Positions 53,721 through 62,631 of a DNA stretch of 64,000 nucleotides are shown here, one piece after another. The notes below the pieces were generated by a model, which had not been told where the DNA came from, ran no database searches, and saw only the letters and a list, made by a program, of their open reading frames with translations. The DNA comes from Kribbella caucasensis. Its GTDB lineage: Bacteria; Actinomycetota; Actinomycetes; Propionibacteriales; Kribbellaceae. Both the position numbers and the translations under genes were made by a program. How positions within the stretch are numbered: position 1 is the first letter of the stretch; each line of letters begins with the position of its first letter. The stretch covers positions 62,001 to 126,000 of the forward strand of contig NZ_SNWQ01000005.1 of assembly GCF_004361855.1 (NCBI RefSeq), given 5' to 3'.

Positions 53721-55100
53721 CTACTGGGCGACCTTGAACAGGTCGTTGAGCTGTCCGTTCAGCTTCGTCAGGGAAGTGATCGGCGAGCTGCCGATGTAGA
53801 CGGCATCGAAGCGGGGAGCCATCAGCGCCGCGATGTCGGCGGCGTTCGTCGTCACGGGGAAGAGGAACGTCGTCTTCTCCTCGACCTGCTGGGTGAACGG
53901 GGTGACGTCGAGCTTGCGCTCGTTCTTGTTGAAGGCGATGGCCAGCTCCGTACCGGCGGGCCGGGCCGGGAAGACGACCCCGGACTGGCCGATGATGTTC
54001 TGGCACTCCTCATCAGAGAGGAACTTCACCCATTTCGCCGAGTTCTCGGGCTGCTTGGACAAGGTGGTGACCGAGTCGGCGAGGCCGTTGAACATCGACG
54101 CCCGTTTGCCGGTGGGTCCGATCGGGGTGGGCGCGATCCCGATGTCCAGCTTCTTGCCGCCCGCGTCGGTGAGCTTGCTGAAGGTCGAGATCATCCACGA
54201 GCCGCTCAGTCCCATCGCCGCGGTCCCGGACTGGATCTGCTTGTCCGTGCCGATCGCGTTCGCGCCGCCGATCTCCTCGTAGCTGGCCATGTAGCCCTTC
54301 TGCACGAGCCCGAAGTACCAGCTCAGGGTGTCCTGCAGTTCGGGCTGGTCCAGGTTGAACCGGGTGCCCCAGGGGTTCTTGTCGGTGGCCTGCCAGCCCG
54401 CGCTGCCGGTGAACGCCGACCACTGGGTCTGACCCCAACCACCACCGCCCGAGCCCTCCGAGGCCAGCCCATGCGTCTTGACGTTGCTCTTGTCGAAGCC
54501 CGGCTCGTCGCCACGAACACCCTTGGCGTCGATGGTGAGGTGTGCGACGAGCTTCTCGAACGTCCCGCCGTCCTGCGGGTTCCAGGTGAGGCTCTGCAGC
54601 TCGGCGGGATCCACGCCGGCCGCCTTGAGGGCCGCGCCGTCGTAGAACATGGCGATCGTGTCCCAGTCCTTCGGCGCGCCGTACCGCTTGCCGTCCTGGC
54701 CCTTCCACAGCTCTGCCAGGCCCTCCTGGTAGTCGCCATCCTGGATGTCGCTGGTCGGGCCGAGGTCGTCGAGCGGGCGGAGCACCTTCAGGTCGACGTA
54801 CTGGGCGAACTTCGACAGGTGGTCGGTGAAGACGTCCGGTGCGGTGTCGGCGATGAAGCCGGCGGTGAGCTTGGACCAGTAGGCGTCCCAGCCGTACTGC
54901 GAGATGTGGATGCGCAGGCCGGGGTTGGCCTTCTCGAAGGCGTCGGCGCACTTCTGGTAACCCGGCTGCTGCGCAGAGTCCCACAGCCAGTATTCGATGG
55001 CGTCGTTGCCGCTGCCGCTGCTACCGCCGCACGCGGTCAGCGCGCTGAAGGTGAGTACGGCGACCGCCGCGGTGCGGATTCGCTGCCGGAAGGTGATCAT
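53721..55100 (-). CDS. Sugar ABC substrate-binding lipoprotein
   Basis: 459 residues from the ATG at 55100; the 18-residue longer frame was rejected because MITFRQRIRTAAVAVLTFSALTACGG is a proper lipoprotein signal. Family 1 extracellular binding protein: EYWLWDSAQQPGYQKCADAFEKANPG and later MGLSGSWMISTFSKL and VTTLSKQPENSAKWVKFL segments. Last gene of the three-gene importer. The sugar is unknown. Confidence 0.9.
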   Translation of the reverse strand: MITFRQRIRTAAVAVLTFSALTACGGSSGSGNDAIEYWLWDSAQQPGYQKCADAFEKANPGLRIHISQYGWDAYWSKLTAGFIADTAPDVFTDHLSKFAQYVDLKVLRPLDDLGPTSDIQDGDYQEGLAELWKGQDGKRYGAPKDWDTIAMFYDGAALKAAGVDPAELQSLTWNPQDGGTFEKLVAHLTIDAKGVRGDEPGFDKSNVKTHGLASEGSGGGGWGQTQWSAFTGSAGWQATDKNPWGTRFNLDQPELQDTLSWYFGLVQKGYMASYEEIGGANAIGTDKQIQSGTAAMGLSGSWMISTFSKLTDAGGKKLDIGIAPTPIGPTGKRASMFNGLADSVTTLSKQPENSAKWVKFLSDEECQNIIGQSGVVFPARPAGTELAIAFNKNERKLDVTPFTQQVEEKTTFLFPVTTNAADIAALMAPRFDAVYIGSSPITSLTKLNGQLNDLFKVAQ

Positions 55101-55107
55101 GGCCGCC

Positions 55108-56061
55108 TCACTTGATCCCGCTGAAGCCGATGGAGTTGACGATGCGCTTCGCAAACAGCATGAACAGCAGCAGCATCGGGAGCGCGGCGACCAGCGTGGC
55201 CGCCATCAGGCCGGACCAGTCCGGGCCGGTCTGCGGGGTCTGTGACTTGAACACCCCGAGCGCGACGGTGAGGACGCGCGACTTGTCGGTGTAGCTGACC
55301 ATCAGCGCCCAGAAGTACTCGTTCCACGCTGCGATGTAGGTAAGGATCGCCAGCGTCGTGATCGGGGCCACCGACATCGGCAGGATGAGCCGGAAGAACA
55401 CCCTGACCTTGGACGCGCCGTCCATCAGCGCCGCCTCCTCCACCTCGCGGGAGATGCCGAGGAAGAACTGGCGCAGGAAGAACACCGCGAACGGCGTCAT
55501 GAACATGGTCGGCAGGGCGATCCCGAGCAGCGTGTCCACCAGGCCCAGCTGCTTGATCAGCACGAAGTTCGGCAGCAGTGTGAAGATCGCCGGGATCATC
55601 AGGCCGGCCAGGAAGAAGGCGAAGACCTTCTCACGGTGCCGCCACTGCAGCCGCGCGAAGGCGTACGCCGCCATCGCGGAGAAGAACACCTGCCCGACGG
55701 TGATGAGCGTGGAGACGACGACGGAGTTGAACAGGTAACGCCAGAAGTTGATCGCCTGCCCGGCGCCGCCGGCGTCGATCGCCTCCTGCCCCGTCTGCAG
55801 GCCGAAGACACGCTCGAATCCACCGCCCGACGTCTGCACCGGCAGCAGGTTGTCGGAGCCGGCGTAGAGGGCGTTGTTGCTGGACAGGGCGGTGCGCAAC
55901 ATCCAGTAGAACGGGAACAGGCTGACGAGGATCACGAGGATCATGAAGGTCCAGGCGAGGACCCGGCCGAAGTTCAGCCGGTGTGGCTCGGGCGGAGCGG
56001 GTTCGCGCCGTATGAGGGTCGGCAGTGCCGTCGCGACCGGTGGGGTGGTATCGGTGGTCAT
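55108..56061 (-). CDS. Carbohydrate ABC permease (MalG-like)
   Basis: 317 residues from the ATG at 56061, preceded by AGGAGGGA. Six membrane segments. The EAA loop, which contacts the ATPase, is EEAALMDGASKVRVFFRLILPMS; the C-terminus ends RIVNSIGFSGIKG-like, as in MalG. A large external loop (about 65-110) precedes the second membrane segment. It starts 11 bases after the first permease. Confidence 0.92.
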   Translation of the reverse strand: MTTDTTPPVATALPTLIRREPAPPEPHRLNFGRVLAWTFMILVILVSLFPFYWMLRTALSSNNALYAGSDNLLPVQTSGGGFERVFGLQTGQEAIDAGGAGQAINFWRYLFNSVVVSTLITVGQVFFSAMAAYAFARLQWRHREKVFAFFLAGLMIPAIFTLLPNFVLIKQLGLVDTLLGIALPTMFMTPFAVFFLRQFFLGISREVEEAALMDGASKVRVFFRLILPMSVAPITTLAILTYIAAWNEYFWALMVSYTDKSRVLTVALGVFKSQTPQTGPDWSGLMAATLVAALPMLLLFMLFAKRIVNSIGFSGIK

Positions 56062-56072
56062 TGGGTCCCTCC

Positions 56073-56993
56073 TCAGGCCAGGTCGGAGGACTCGGCGCGG
56101 GTGAGCCGGTACTGGATGAACGTGATGATCACCAGCACGGCGAGCAGAGCCACGGACATGGCCGACGCGTAGCCGAACTGGAAGCGCCCGAACGCGACGT
56201 CGTAGATGTAGTACTGCAGCACCCGGGAGGAATCGACCGGTCCGCCCTTGGTCGCGATGGCCACGGTGTCGAAGACCTGGAACGAGCCGACCACCGTGAT
56301 GATGAGGACCAGCGAGAGGATCGGTCGCAGTAGCGGGACCGTGATGCTGCGGAACATCCGCACCTCGCTCGCGCCGTCGATGCGGCCCGCCTCGTAGACG
56401 CTGTCGGGGATCGTCTGCAGGCCGGCGAAGATCAGCAACGCGGTGTAGCCCACGTGCCGCCAGACGTTGATGAAGGCGATCGTCGGGATGACCCAGGCGC
56501 TGTCCGACAGGAACGGGATCCGGTCGAGGCCGACGGAGGCGAGGATCGTGTTGCCGATGCCCAGTTGGTAGTCGAGGATCCACAAGAAGACCATCGCGGC
56601 CACCACGTTCGAGACGAGGAACGGCGTGAGGACGATGCCGCGCAGCCAGGTCCGCTGGGTCAGGCGCTGCATCATCACCGCGATGACCAGGGCGAGGACC
56701 GTCTGGAAGCCGATGTTCAGCAGGACGTAGTAGAGCGTCACCTTCATCGCGTTCCAGAACACCGGGTCCTGCACCATCCGGATGTAGTTGTCCAGGCCGT
56801 TGAACTCCGGCGGCGTGAGCAGGTTGAACTTGGTGAAGCTGAGGTAGATCCCGCGCAGGGTCGGCCAGACCAGGAAGACTCCGAAGCCGATCAGAGCGGG
56901 GAGGATGAACAGCAGCGCCAGGCGCGTGTCATCGCGCGGGCCCTTGCGGGCGGGACCGGCCTTCACCGGTTCGATCGAGGTCGTCGTGGCCAT
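56073..56993 (-). CDS. Carbohydrate ABC permease (MalF-like)
   Basis: 306 residues from the second of two adjacent ATGs (56993), spaced seven bases from GGAGG. Six membrane segments; the EAA loop is YEAGRIDGASEVRMFRSITVPLLRP. First gene of the importer operon. No ATPase gene accompanies it, as is usual in actinomycetes where a shared MsiK-type ATPase serves many sugar importers. Confidence 0.92.
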   Translation of the reverse strand: MATTTSIEPVKAGPARKGPRDDTRLALLFILPALIGFGVFLVWPTLRGIYLSFTKFNLLTPPEFNGLDNYIRMVQDPVFWNAMKVTLYYVLLNIGFQTVLALVIAVMMQRLTQRTWLRGIVLTPFLVSNVVAAMVFLWILDYQLGIGNTILASVGLDRIPFLSDSAWVIPTIAFINVWRHVGYTALLIFAGLQTIPDSVYEAGRIDGASEVRMFRSITVPLLRPILSLVLIITVVGSFQVFDTVAIATKGGPVDSSRVLQYYIYDVAFGRFQFGYASAMSVALLAVLVIITFIQYRLTRAESSDLA

Positions 56994-57060
56994 CATCTCT
57001 CCTCCCGGCGAAGTGCTCGCAGGGGCTGCTCGAAGGCGGGGGTATTTACAGTCAGATTGA

Positions 57061-57105
57061 AAATAAGCCATGCTGGAGGGTGTGACAAGGCTCACTTTGT
57101 AAACT
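57061..57105. promoter_or_regulatory. Divergent promoters between sugar importer and ROK regulator
   Basis: On the minus strand TTGTCA (57088-57083) and TTATTT (57066-57061) are 16 bp apart and face the importer. On the + strand TAAACT (57100-57105) lies six bases before the ROK ATG. TTTACA at 57045-57050 and TGTAAA at 57098-57103 form an inverted pair that could be regulator half sites. Confidence 0.45.
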
Positions 57106-57111
57106 GGGTGG

Positions 57112-58293
57112 ATGGCAGTGAGCGGTACGTCTGAACGACCGGTGAGCGAGCGGGGGCTGACTGCGGGGGAACTCGCCGTGACCCGCCAGCTGCTGATCCA
57201 CGGCCCGGCGACCCGAGGAGACCTCGGCGACCGGCTCAACCTGTCCTACGCGTCGATGTCGCGGCTGGCGCGGGCCCTCATCGGCGGCGGCATCGCGTCC
57301 GAGGACCTCGAGTCGGCGGCCGCGATCGGCCGGCCGCGCCAGATCCTGGCGGCCGTGCCCAGCGCCCGCCACGTCGTCGGCGTCAAGCTCACCGCGGACA
57401 CCGCCTTCGGCGTCGTCTGCGACATGTTCGGTGACGTCAAGGCGACCACCAAGGCAGCACTGCCGGAGCCCGGCGAAGACGGCGTGGTTCCGGTCGGTGC
57501 GACGGTGAAGGTCGTCACGCAACTGGCGAACCGGCTCGCCCGGAAGGTGCCCAGCCTGGACGGCATCGGCGTGGCTGTCGGAGGCGTAGTCGCCGACCGC
57601 TCAGTCGTGCGGGAGGGGACATTCCTCGGCTGGCGTGAGGTCGACCTCGCCGGCCAGTTGAAAGACCGCACCGGTCTCCCGGTCATCGTCACCAACGACG
57701 TCACCGCCCTGGCTCGCGAGCAACTGTGGTTCGGTGCCGGCCGCACCCACTCGACCTTCGGCGTCATCACCGTCGGCGCTGGGTTCGGCGTGGGCGTCGT
57801 CCGCGAGGGCGTCGCCATCGAGGAGCTGATCGACAACGGCCACCTGCTGGCCCACGCTCCCATCGACAGCAGCGGGCCTCGCTGCGGCATCGGCCACAGC
57901 GGGTGCGCGGCCGCCTACCTCAACCGGGAGGACCTCGAACGCAACGCCTCGGCCGCCGTCAACCGTCCGGTCACCCTGGACGACCTCGTCCGGGCCCGTG
58001 CCGTCGGGGACGAGGTGGCCACCCGCTGGCTGGACGGCGCCGCGCGAGCACTCGGACACGTCGTCGCCTCGTTCGCCGGGGCGCTCCAGACGACCTGCAT
58101 CGTGCTGGCCGGCGAGGACGTCGCCGCGTTCGCCGATTCCGCGGCCCTGCGCGAAGTGATCGCGGATCGACTCCGGCCGGGGCCGCTGGAGACGCAGCGG
58201 TGCACGCTCGACATCGTCACCACCCCGCTGACCTTCACCGACTGGGCCCGCGGCGCCGCGGTGGCCGGCATCCAGAACGTCCTGGGCGCCTGA
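57112..58293 (+). CDS. ROK-family transcriptional regulator
   Basis: 393 residues. The N-terminal winged helix (about 18-75, LLIHGPATRGDLGDRLNLSYASMSRLARALIGGG) is followed by a ROK sugar-kinase-like domain. GIGVAVGGVVADRS is the phosphate-loop region, and CGIGHSGCAAAYLN holds the family's zinc-binding cysteine/histidine motif. It is divergent from the sugar importer, so it probably represses it and releases on binding a sugar or sugar phosphate. Probably leaderless. Confidence 0.9.
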   Translation: MAVSGTSERPVSERGLTAGELAVTRQLLIHGPATRGDLGDRLNLSYASMSRLARALIGGGIASEDLESAAAIGRPRQILAAVPSARHVVGVKLTADTAFGVVCDMFGDVKATTKAALPEPGEDGVVPVGATVKVVTQLANRLARKVPSLDGIGVAVGGVVADRSVVREGTFLGWREVDLAGQLKDRTGLPVIVTNDVTALAREQLWFGAGRTHSTFGVITVGAGFGVGVVREGVAIEELIDNGHLLAHAPIDSSGPRCGIGHSGCAAAYLNREDLERNASAAVNRPVTLDDLVRARAVGDEVATRWLDGAARALGHVVASFAGALQTTCIVLAGEDVAAFADSAALREVIADRLRPGPLETQRCTLDIVTTPLTFTDWARGAAVAGIQNVLGA

Positions 58294-58322
58294 CCCGAGG
58301 CCGCGCACTCGTAGTACAAGAA

Positions 58323-58360
58323 CCCGGGCACGGGCGTTTGGGGGAACGTCCGTGCCCGGG
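58323..58360. terminator. Hairpin after the ROK gene
   Basis: CCCGGGCACGGGCGTT (58323-58338) pairs with 58345-58360, 16 bp with one G-T pair and a 6-base loop. It lies in the convergent gap with the ATP-grasp gene. A second weak CGGGCGG/CCGCCCG pairing follows at about 58373-58427. Confidence 0.75.
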
Positions 58361-58429
58361 GCAGGGGTCGTGCGGGCGGTTCAGCGGATGATCTGGGGGA
58401 TCGGAAAGCTGAGCTGAGCGCCGCCCGGA

Positions 58430-59668
58430 TCAGGGTTCGTCGATGACGATCGCCGCCTCCATCTCCAGGACTCGCCGGTAGTCGTCGTCGAGGGTCTGGG
58501 CATCGCTGTGGATCAGGATCACCCAGGCCAGGCAGGTGAACAGGTCGACCGTCTCGGGGACGATCGCGTCCTCTTCGTGCAGGATCTTCATCCAGTGGAA
58601 CGACTTCAGTTCCTCGATCCCGTCGAAGACCTCGCGGCTGCGGAAGTAGCCGTCCCGGTAGGCGGAGATGAAGATGCCGCGCAGGTGCTGGACCAGGTCG
58701 AAGCTGTCCCGCACCTCACCGCGGACCCGGTGCGCGACGGTCCGCTTGATGTGGTTGTCGCCGGTGGCCAGCTCGCTGACCATCTGGTGACCACCACCGG
58801 CCGGCCGGGCCGCGACCTCGATCAGCCGGGGGCCGGCCGCGGTCAGCATCACCTCGGCATGTCCGCAGCCGATCCGGATCCCGACCGCGTCGAGTACCTG
58901 CTGGGTGTACGGCCAGATCGCCAGTACTTCGGGGTCGTCGGCCGCGAGGAAGTCGATCCGGTGGTAGATCCCGATCTTGTCGCCACGACTGATCTTGGTG
59001 TACCGGCACACGTCGACGAGCGAGTGCTTTCCGTCGACCGTGTAGCTGTCGACCAGGTACTCCGTACCCTCGGCGTACTCCTGGATCAGTACCGCGTCGT
59101 TGACCAGGCCCATCTTGTTGGTCCGGCCGAGCACCCGGTCGAACCGCTCCCGCCAGTCGCCGTCCTCGAAGACGACGTACACCTCGTCACCGGCGGCACT
59201 CTTCGGCGGCTTGATCACCAGCCGCCGGCCGAGCAGGTCGTTCTCCTTCAGCCAGTTCTCGGCCTCGACCGGATCGGCGGTCTTGAGCTGCCGTAGCCGG
59301 GGGACACCCGCAGCTCGCAACGCCTCGGCCATCTGCCACTTGTCCCGCCGGGCCGCCGCGAGCTCGGGCACGTTGCCGGTACCGGGCACGAGGATCTCGA
59401 TCAGCTGATCACACAGCTCGGTCCCGCTCTCGGCGCCCGGGATCAGGTACTCCGGGTCGTACTGCCGTAGTTCTTCTGCCAAGGAATGAACGTCCCCGGT
59501 GAAGTAGTGGATGTGCTCGAAGACCTCCGGGTGCCAGCTCCCGGTGAACGCGGGCGGCGGCTCGAGCCCACTCAGTACGGCGACGGGAATCTGTCCTGCT
59601 TCTGTGAAGGCGGCAGGGTATTCCTGCCCAGTGGACAACGGGTCCACGATGATTGTGTATTTCGACAT
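58430..59668 (-). CDS. ATP-grasp carboxylate-amine ligase (first of two)
   Basis: 412 residues. ATP-grasp fold: the nucleotide lysine region LVIKPPKSAAGDEVYVV, the lid LIQEYAEGTEYLVDSYTVDGK, and the magnesium-binding strand GCGHAEVMLTAAGPRLIEVAARPAGGG. Such stand-alone enzymes join an acyl phosphate to an amine, often forming di- or tripeptides in natural-product pathways. Last gene of the operon, nine bases after the exporter gene. The acid and amine substrates cannot be predicted. Confidence 0.85.
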   Translation of the reverse strand: MSKYTIIVDPLSTGQEYPAAFTEAGQIPVAVLSGLEPPPAFTGSWHPEVFEHIHYFTGDVHSLAEELRQYDPEYLIPGAESGTELCDQLIEILVPGTGNVPELAAARRDKWQMAEALRAAGVPRLRQLKTADPVEAENWLKENDLLGRRLVIKPPKSAAGDEVYVVFEDGDWRERFDRVLGRTNKMGLVNDAVLIQEYAEGTEYLVDSYTVDGKHSLVDVCRYTKISRGDKIGIYHRIDFLAADDPEVLAIWPYTQQVLDAVGIRIGCGHAEVMLTAAGPRLIEVAARPAGGGHQMVSELATGDNHIKRTVAHRVRGEVRDSFDLVQHLRGIFISAYRDGYFRSREVFDGIEELKSFHWMKILHEEDAIVPETVDLFTCLAWVILIHSDAQTLDDDYRRVLEMEAAIVIDEP

Positions 59669-59677
59669 TGCGTCCTC

Positions 59678-60958
59678 CTACGAGCTTTCGCTCGGCAACG
59701 GCTCGGCGGCCGGGGTGATGTCCACTGCTGGTTCTTCCGTCTGGGCGCCGCTCGACATCCCGAAGTACGCGAGCACGATCCCGACCGCGCCGGCCAGGCC
59801 GCACCACACCCACACCTGGGTGCCGGCCGAGTTCCACAGCCACACCCCGAGGAACGGCCCGAGCGCGGAGCCGAGACCGAACATGGCGTGCGCCGACCCG
59901 ACGTACCGACCGAGCAGTTGCGGCGGCGCGGCCATCCCCGGGTAGGCGAACATGGTCGGGCCGCCGATGATCTCGGCCAGCGTCCACAGCAGGGTGCCGA
60001 TCACGAAGATCGCCACTCCGCCCGGCAGTGCGTAGAACGCGAGCCCACCGCCGAGCAGCACGAACCCGATCATCGCGACCATCCGGGCCGGCCAGTGCTG
60101 CACCACCTTGGTCACCAGCAACTCGCAGGTGATCACGATGAAGCCGTTCAGCGCGACCACGGCGCTGAACCACCAAGTGGACAACCCATCCGACTTCATG
60201 TGCAGCGGCAGCACGGCCAGGTACTGCATGTAGATCGCCGCGTTGATGAACATGCAGAGCAGGAACAGCACGTACTTGTAGTCCCGCAGTACGGCGACAT
60301 AACCGGCGCCGCCGGTCGCCGGCTCCTCGGTGACCGCTGTCTGGACGTCCTGAACCGGGGCCGGACGACGCTGCGGCAGCGCCACGATCGCGACCGCCGC
60401 GTAGGCGAGTGCCGCCAGGGCTTCGCCGATGAACAGCAGGTTCCACGAGACGGCGACCAGGGCGGCGCCGATCAACGGGGCCGCGGTGGTGCCGAGGTTC
60501 ATCGCCAGCCGGTAGACCGCGAAGATCATCACCTGGCGGTTCTTCGGTGTCAGCTCGGTCAGCAGTGCCGCCGAGGCCGGCCGGTAGAACTGCCCGACCG
60601 CACCGGCCAGCGCGACGACGACCACGACCGCCCCGTAGCTCGGCACGTAAGCGATCGCGAGCACGAACGCCGCCATACCGAACATGCTGATCATCACCGC
60701 GGCGCGCGGTCCGACCCTGTCCGACAGCGAACCGCCGATGATCAGACCGACGACCGAGCCGGCGCCGTAGATGCCGAGCGCGGTGCCCGCCTGGACGTCG
60801 GTGAATCCCTTCGAGGTGGTCAGGAAGAGCACCAGGAAGACTTGCAGGAACCAGCCGAGCTTGTTCACGAAGACGCCGACCAGCAGCGCCTTCACCGGTA
60901 GCGGGGCTTCCCTGATGGTCGCCCAGATGCCGGTGCCTTCTTCGGTGGTGGCGGTCAT
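59678..60958 (-). CDS. MFS transporter, probable exporter
   Basis: 426 residues from the ATG at 60958, overlapping the preceding ATP-grasp stop by four bases; longer frames are shadows. About twelve hydrophobic segments. GGSLSDRVGPRAAVMISM is the loop 2-3 MFS signature, and a cytoplasmic middle loop lies around residues 190-215. By context it probably exports the product of the neighbouring ligases and N-hydroxylase, or takes up a metal complex of it. Confidence 0.88.
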   Translation of the reverse strand: MTATTEEGTGIWATIREAPLPVKALLVGVFVNKLGWFLQVFLVLFLTTSKGFTDVQAGTALGIYGAGSVVGLIIGGSLSDRVGPRAAVMISMFGMAAFVLAIAYVPSYGAVVVVVALAGAVGQFYRPASAALLTELTPKNRQVMIFAVYRLAMNLGTTAAPLIGAALVAVSWNLLFIGEALAALAYAAVAIVALPQRRPAPVQDVQTAVTEEPATGGAGYVAVLRDYKYVLFLLCMFINAAIYMQYLAVLPLHMKSDGLSTWWFSAVVALNGFIVITCELLVTKVVQHWPARMVAMIGFVLLGGGLAFYALPGGVAIFVIGTLLWTLAEIIGGPTMFAYPGMAAPPQLLGRYVGSAHAMFGLGSALGPFLGVWLWNSAGTQVWVWCGLAGAVGIVLAYFGMSSGAQTEEPAVDITPAAEPLPSESS

Positions 60959-62253
60959 TGCCCGGCCTCCTCCGGCTCCTTCTCGTCCGTGGCGGGCAGC
61001 TTCACTGCACCGGACCAGTGCAGCGCCTTCTCGGCGGCGTCGAGTCCGGCGCGGCACTCGTCGACCGAGCCGGCGACCACGGTCGCGTACGCGATCCGGC
61101 CCCACAGCGTGCCGGCCGGCGGGGGACTGGTGGTCTGCCCGGCCGTCATCAGCGGGACCAGTTGGTCGATCGTCTCCGGTAGCCCGGTCCGGTCGAACTC
61201 GACCGACTCCAGCACCGTGTCGTTCTCGTCGACGTAGAAGAACCGGACTCCGCCGACCAGCGTGCGGTCCGGCGTGACGTCCGGCTTCCGCCCGCACGCG
61301 ACCGCCGCGGCCGCGAGACCGGGGTCGGCGCCGGTCGCCTTGAGGCCGAGGTACGGGATCATGTCACCGCCGATGCGGGCGTTGATCTCGATCAGCTTCG
61401 GGCCGTCGGCCGTCATCATGATCTCGGTGTGCGTGACGCCGTCGGTGAACGCGATCGCCTGGTGCGCTTCCACGAGCACCCGGATCAGTTGTTCATCGGC
61501 CAGCAACGGATCGGCCGCGTCGACGAAGTGGCCGACCTCCTCGGCGTACGGCGGGTAGCCGATCTCCTTGCGGGCCAGGCAGAACGGTGTCACCTCGCCT
61601 TGGTAGACGGCCGAGTCGATGCTGATCTCGTAGCCGTCGGCGAACTCCTCGACCAGCACCTTGACGTCGTAGTGCGGCGCCTCGGGCACGGTCGTGTCGT
61701 GGGCGAAAGCCCAGTTGTCCTTCAACTCCTCGGCCGAGTTCACCTTCACCACCCCGAGGCTCGCGGCCAGCGCGCGCGGCTTGAGGATCACCGGGTAACC
61801 GAGCTTGTCGGCCGTCACGAGCGCCTCGTCCACGGTGTCCACGAGTACGGACTCCGGCTGCGGAACCCCGTGCTCGGCGAGCGCCGTACGGGTGAGGTGT
61901 TTGTCGCGGCAGCGGTTCACCATCGCGACGTCGCCGCCCGGCAGGCCGAGGGCCTGGGCCACGTGAGCCGTCTGCAGGATGCGGGCCTCGTCCCAGCAGA
62001 GCACACCGTCGATCGGCTGCTCGTCGTGCAACTTGCGCGCCGCCTCGACCAGTACGTCGGCGTCGAGCGTGGTCTCCAGTACCGTCCACGCCTCGATGTA
62101 GTCCTTCTCCCACGTCGGTTCCGTGTGCAGGAACATGTGGATCCGGTACTGCGGGGCGATCGAGCGCAGGATGTACTCCCGGAACAGCCGCATCCCGGTG
62201 GCCACGACCAGCAGGTGCGGCCGTTCGGTTGTCTCGTTCATCACGGCGTTCAT
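60955..62253 (-). CDS. ATP-grasp carboxylate-amine ligase (second)
   Basis: 432 residues, only distantly similar to the other ATP-grasp gene. VILKPRALAASLGVVKV carries the nucleotide lysine; LVEEFADGYEISID is the lid; THTEIMMTADGPKLIEINARIGGDMIPYLG is the metal-binding strand. The layout resembles L-amino-acid ligases such as those making dipeptide antibiotics. The ATG follows directly after the TAG of the small upstream gene. Confidence 0.86.
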   Translation of the reverse strand: MNAVMNETTERPHLLVVATGMRLFREYILRSIAPQYRIHMFLHTEPTWEKDYIEAWTVLETTLDADVLVEAARKLHDEQPIDGVLCWDEARILQTAHVAQALGLPGGDVAMVNRCRDKHLTRTALAEHGVPQPESVLVDTVDEALVTADKLGYPVILKPRALAASLGVVKVNSAEELKDNWAFAHDTTVPEAPHYDVKVLVEEFADGYEISIDSAVYQGEVTPFCLARKEIGYPPYAEEVGHFVDAADPLLADEQLIRVLVEAHQAIAFTDGVTHTEIMMTADGPKLIEINARIGGDMIPYLGLKATGADPGLAAAAVACGRKPDVTPDRTLVGGVRFFYVDENDTVLESVEFDRTGLPETIDQLVPLMTAGQTTSPPPAGTLWGRIAYATVVAGSVDECRAGLDAAEKALHWSGAVKLPATDEKEPEEAGQ

Positions 62254-62631
62254 CTAGGCCTCCCTGGGGTCGGGGATCTGCTGGATGTAGCTGATCCCGG
62301 TGGTGCCGTCGCTGCGGCGGAAGTGGTCGGCGATCCGGATGTTGCCCCGGGCATCGAACTCGGGGACGCTCAGGCATTCGCCGCTGACCAGGTCGCCGGC
62401 CGCCGTGAGCAGGCAGTAGACGGCCCGGATGGATCCGTCCGGCTGCAGGTAGCCGACCAGCCGGCCGCTGCGCAGGGTGCCGCCGGCGTAGAACTCGGCC
62501 CAGACCAGGTCGTCCTGCCGGTGGTACTGCCCGTACGGCGCGCCTGCGGCGGGGTCGTCGACCACGAGTTGGAACCAGAGCCCGTCGACATCAGGAGCGA
62601 CGGGTTCTCCGATGGCAGCGGCGCTCACCAC
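62254..62631 (-). CDS. Small protein of unknown function in the ligase operon
   Basis: 125 residues, with no membrane segment or signal peptide. The sequence alternates short strands (DDLVWAEFYAGGTLRSGRLVGYLQPDGSIRAVY and later), suggesting a small beta-barrel. Similar proteins are sometimes annotated as N-acetylglutamate synthase, which I consider unsupported. It overlaps the end of the N-hydroxylase by seven bases and touches the ATP-grasp gene, so it belongs to the operon. It may be a binding protein or a small cyclase-like enzyme; function unknown. Confidence 0.7.
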   Translation of the reverse strand: MVSAAAIGEPVAPDVDGLWFQLVVDDPAAGAPYGQYHRQDDLVWAEFYAGGTLRSGRLVGYLQPDGSIRAVYCLLTAAGDLVSGECLSVPEFDARGNIRIADHFRRSDGTTGISYIQQIPDPREA

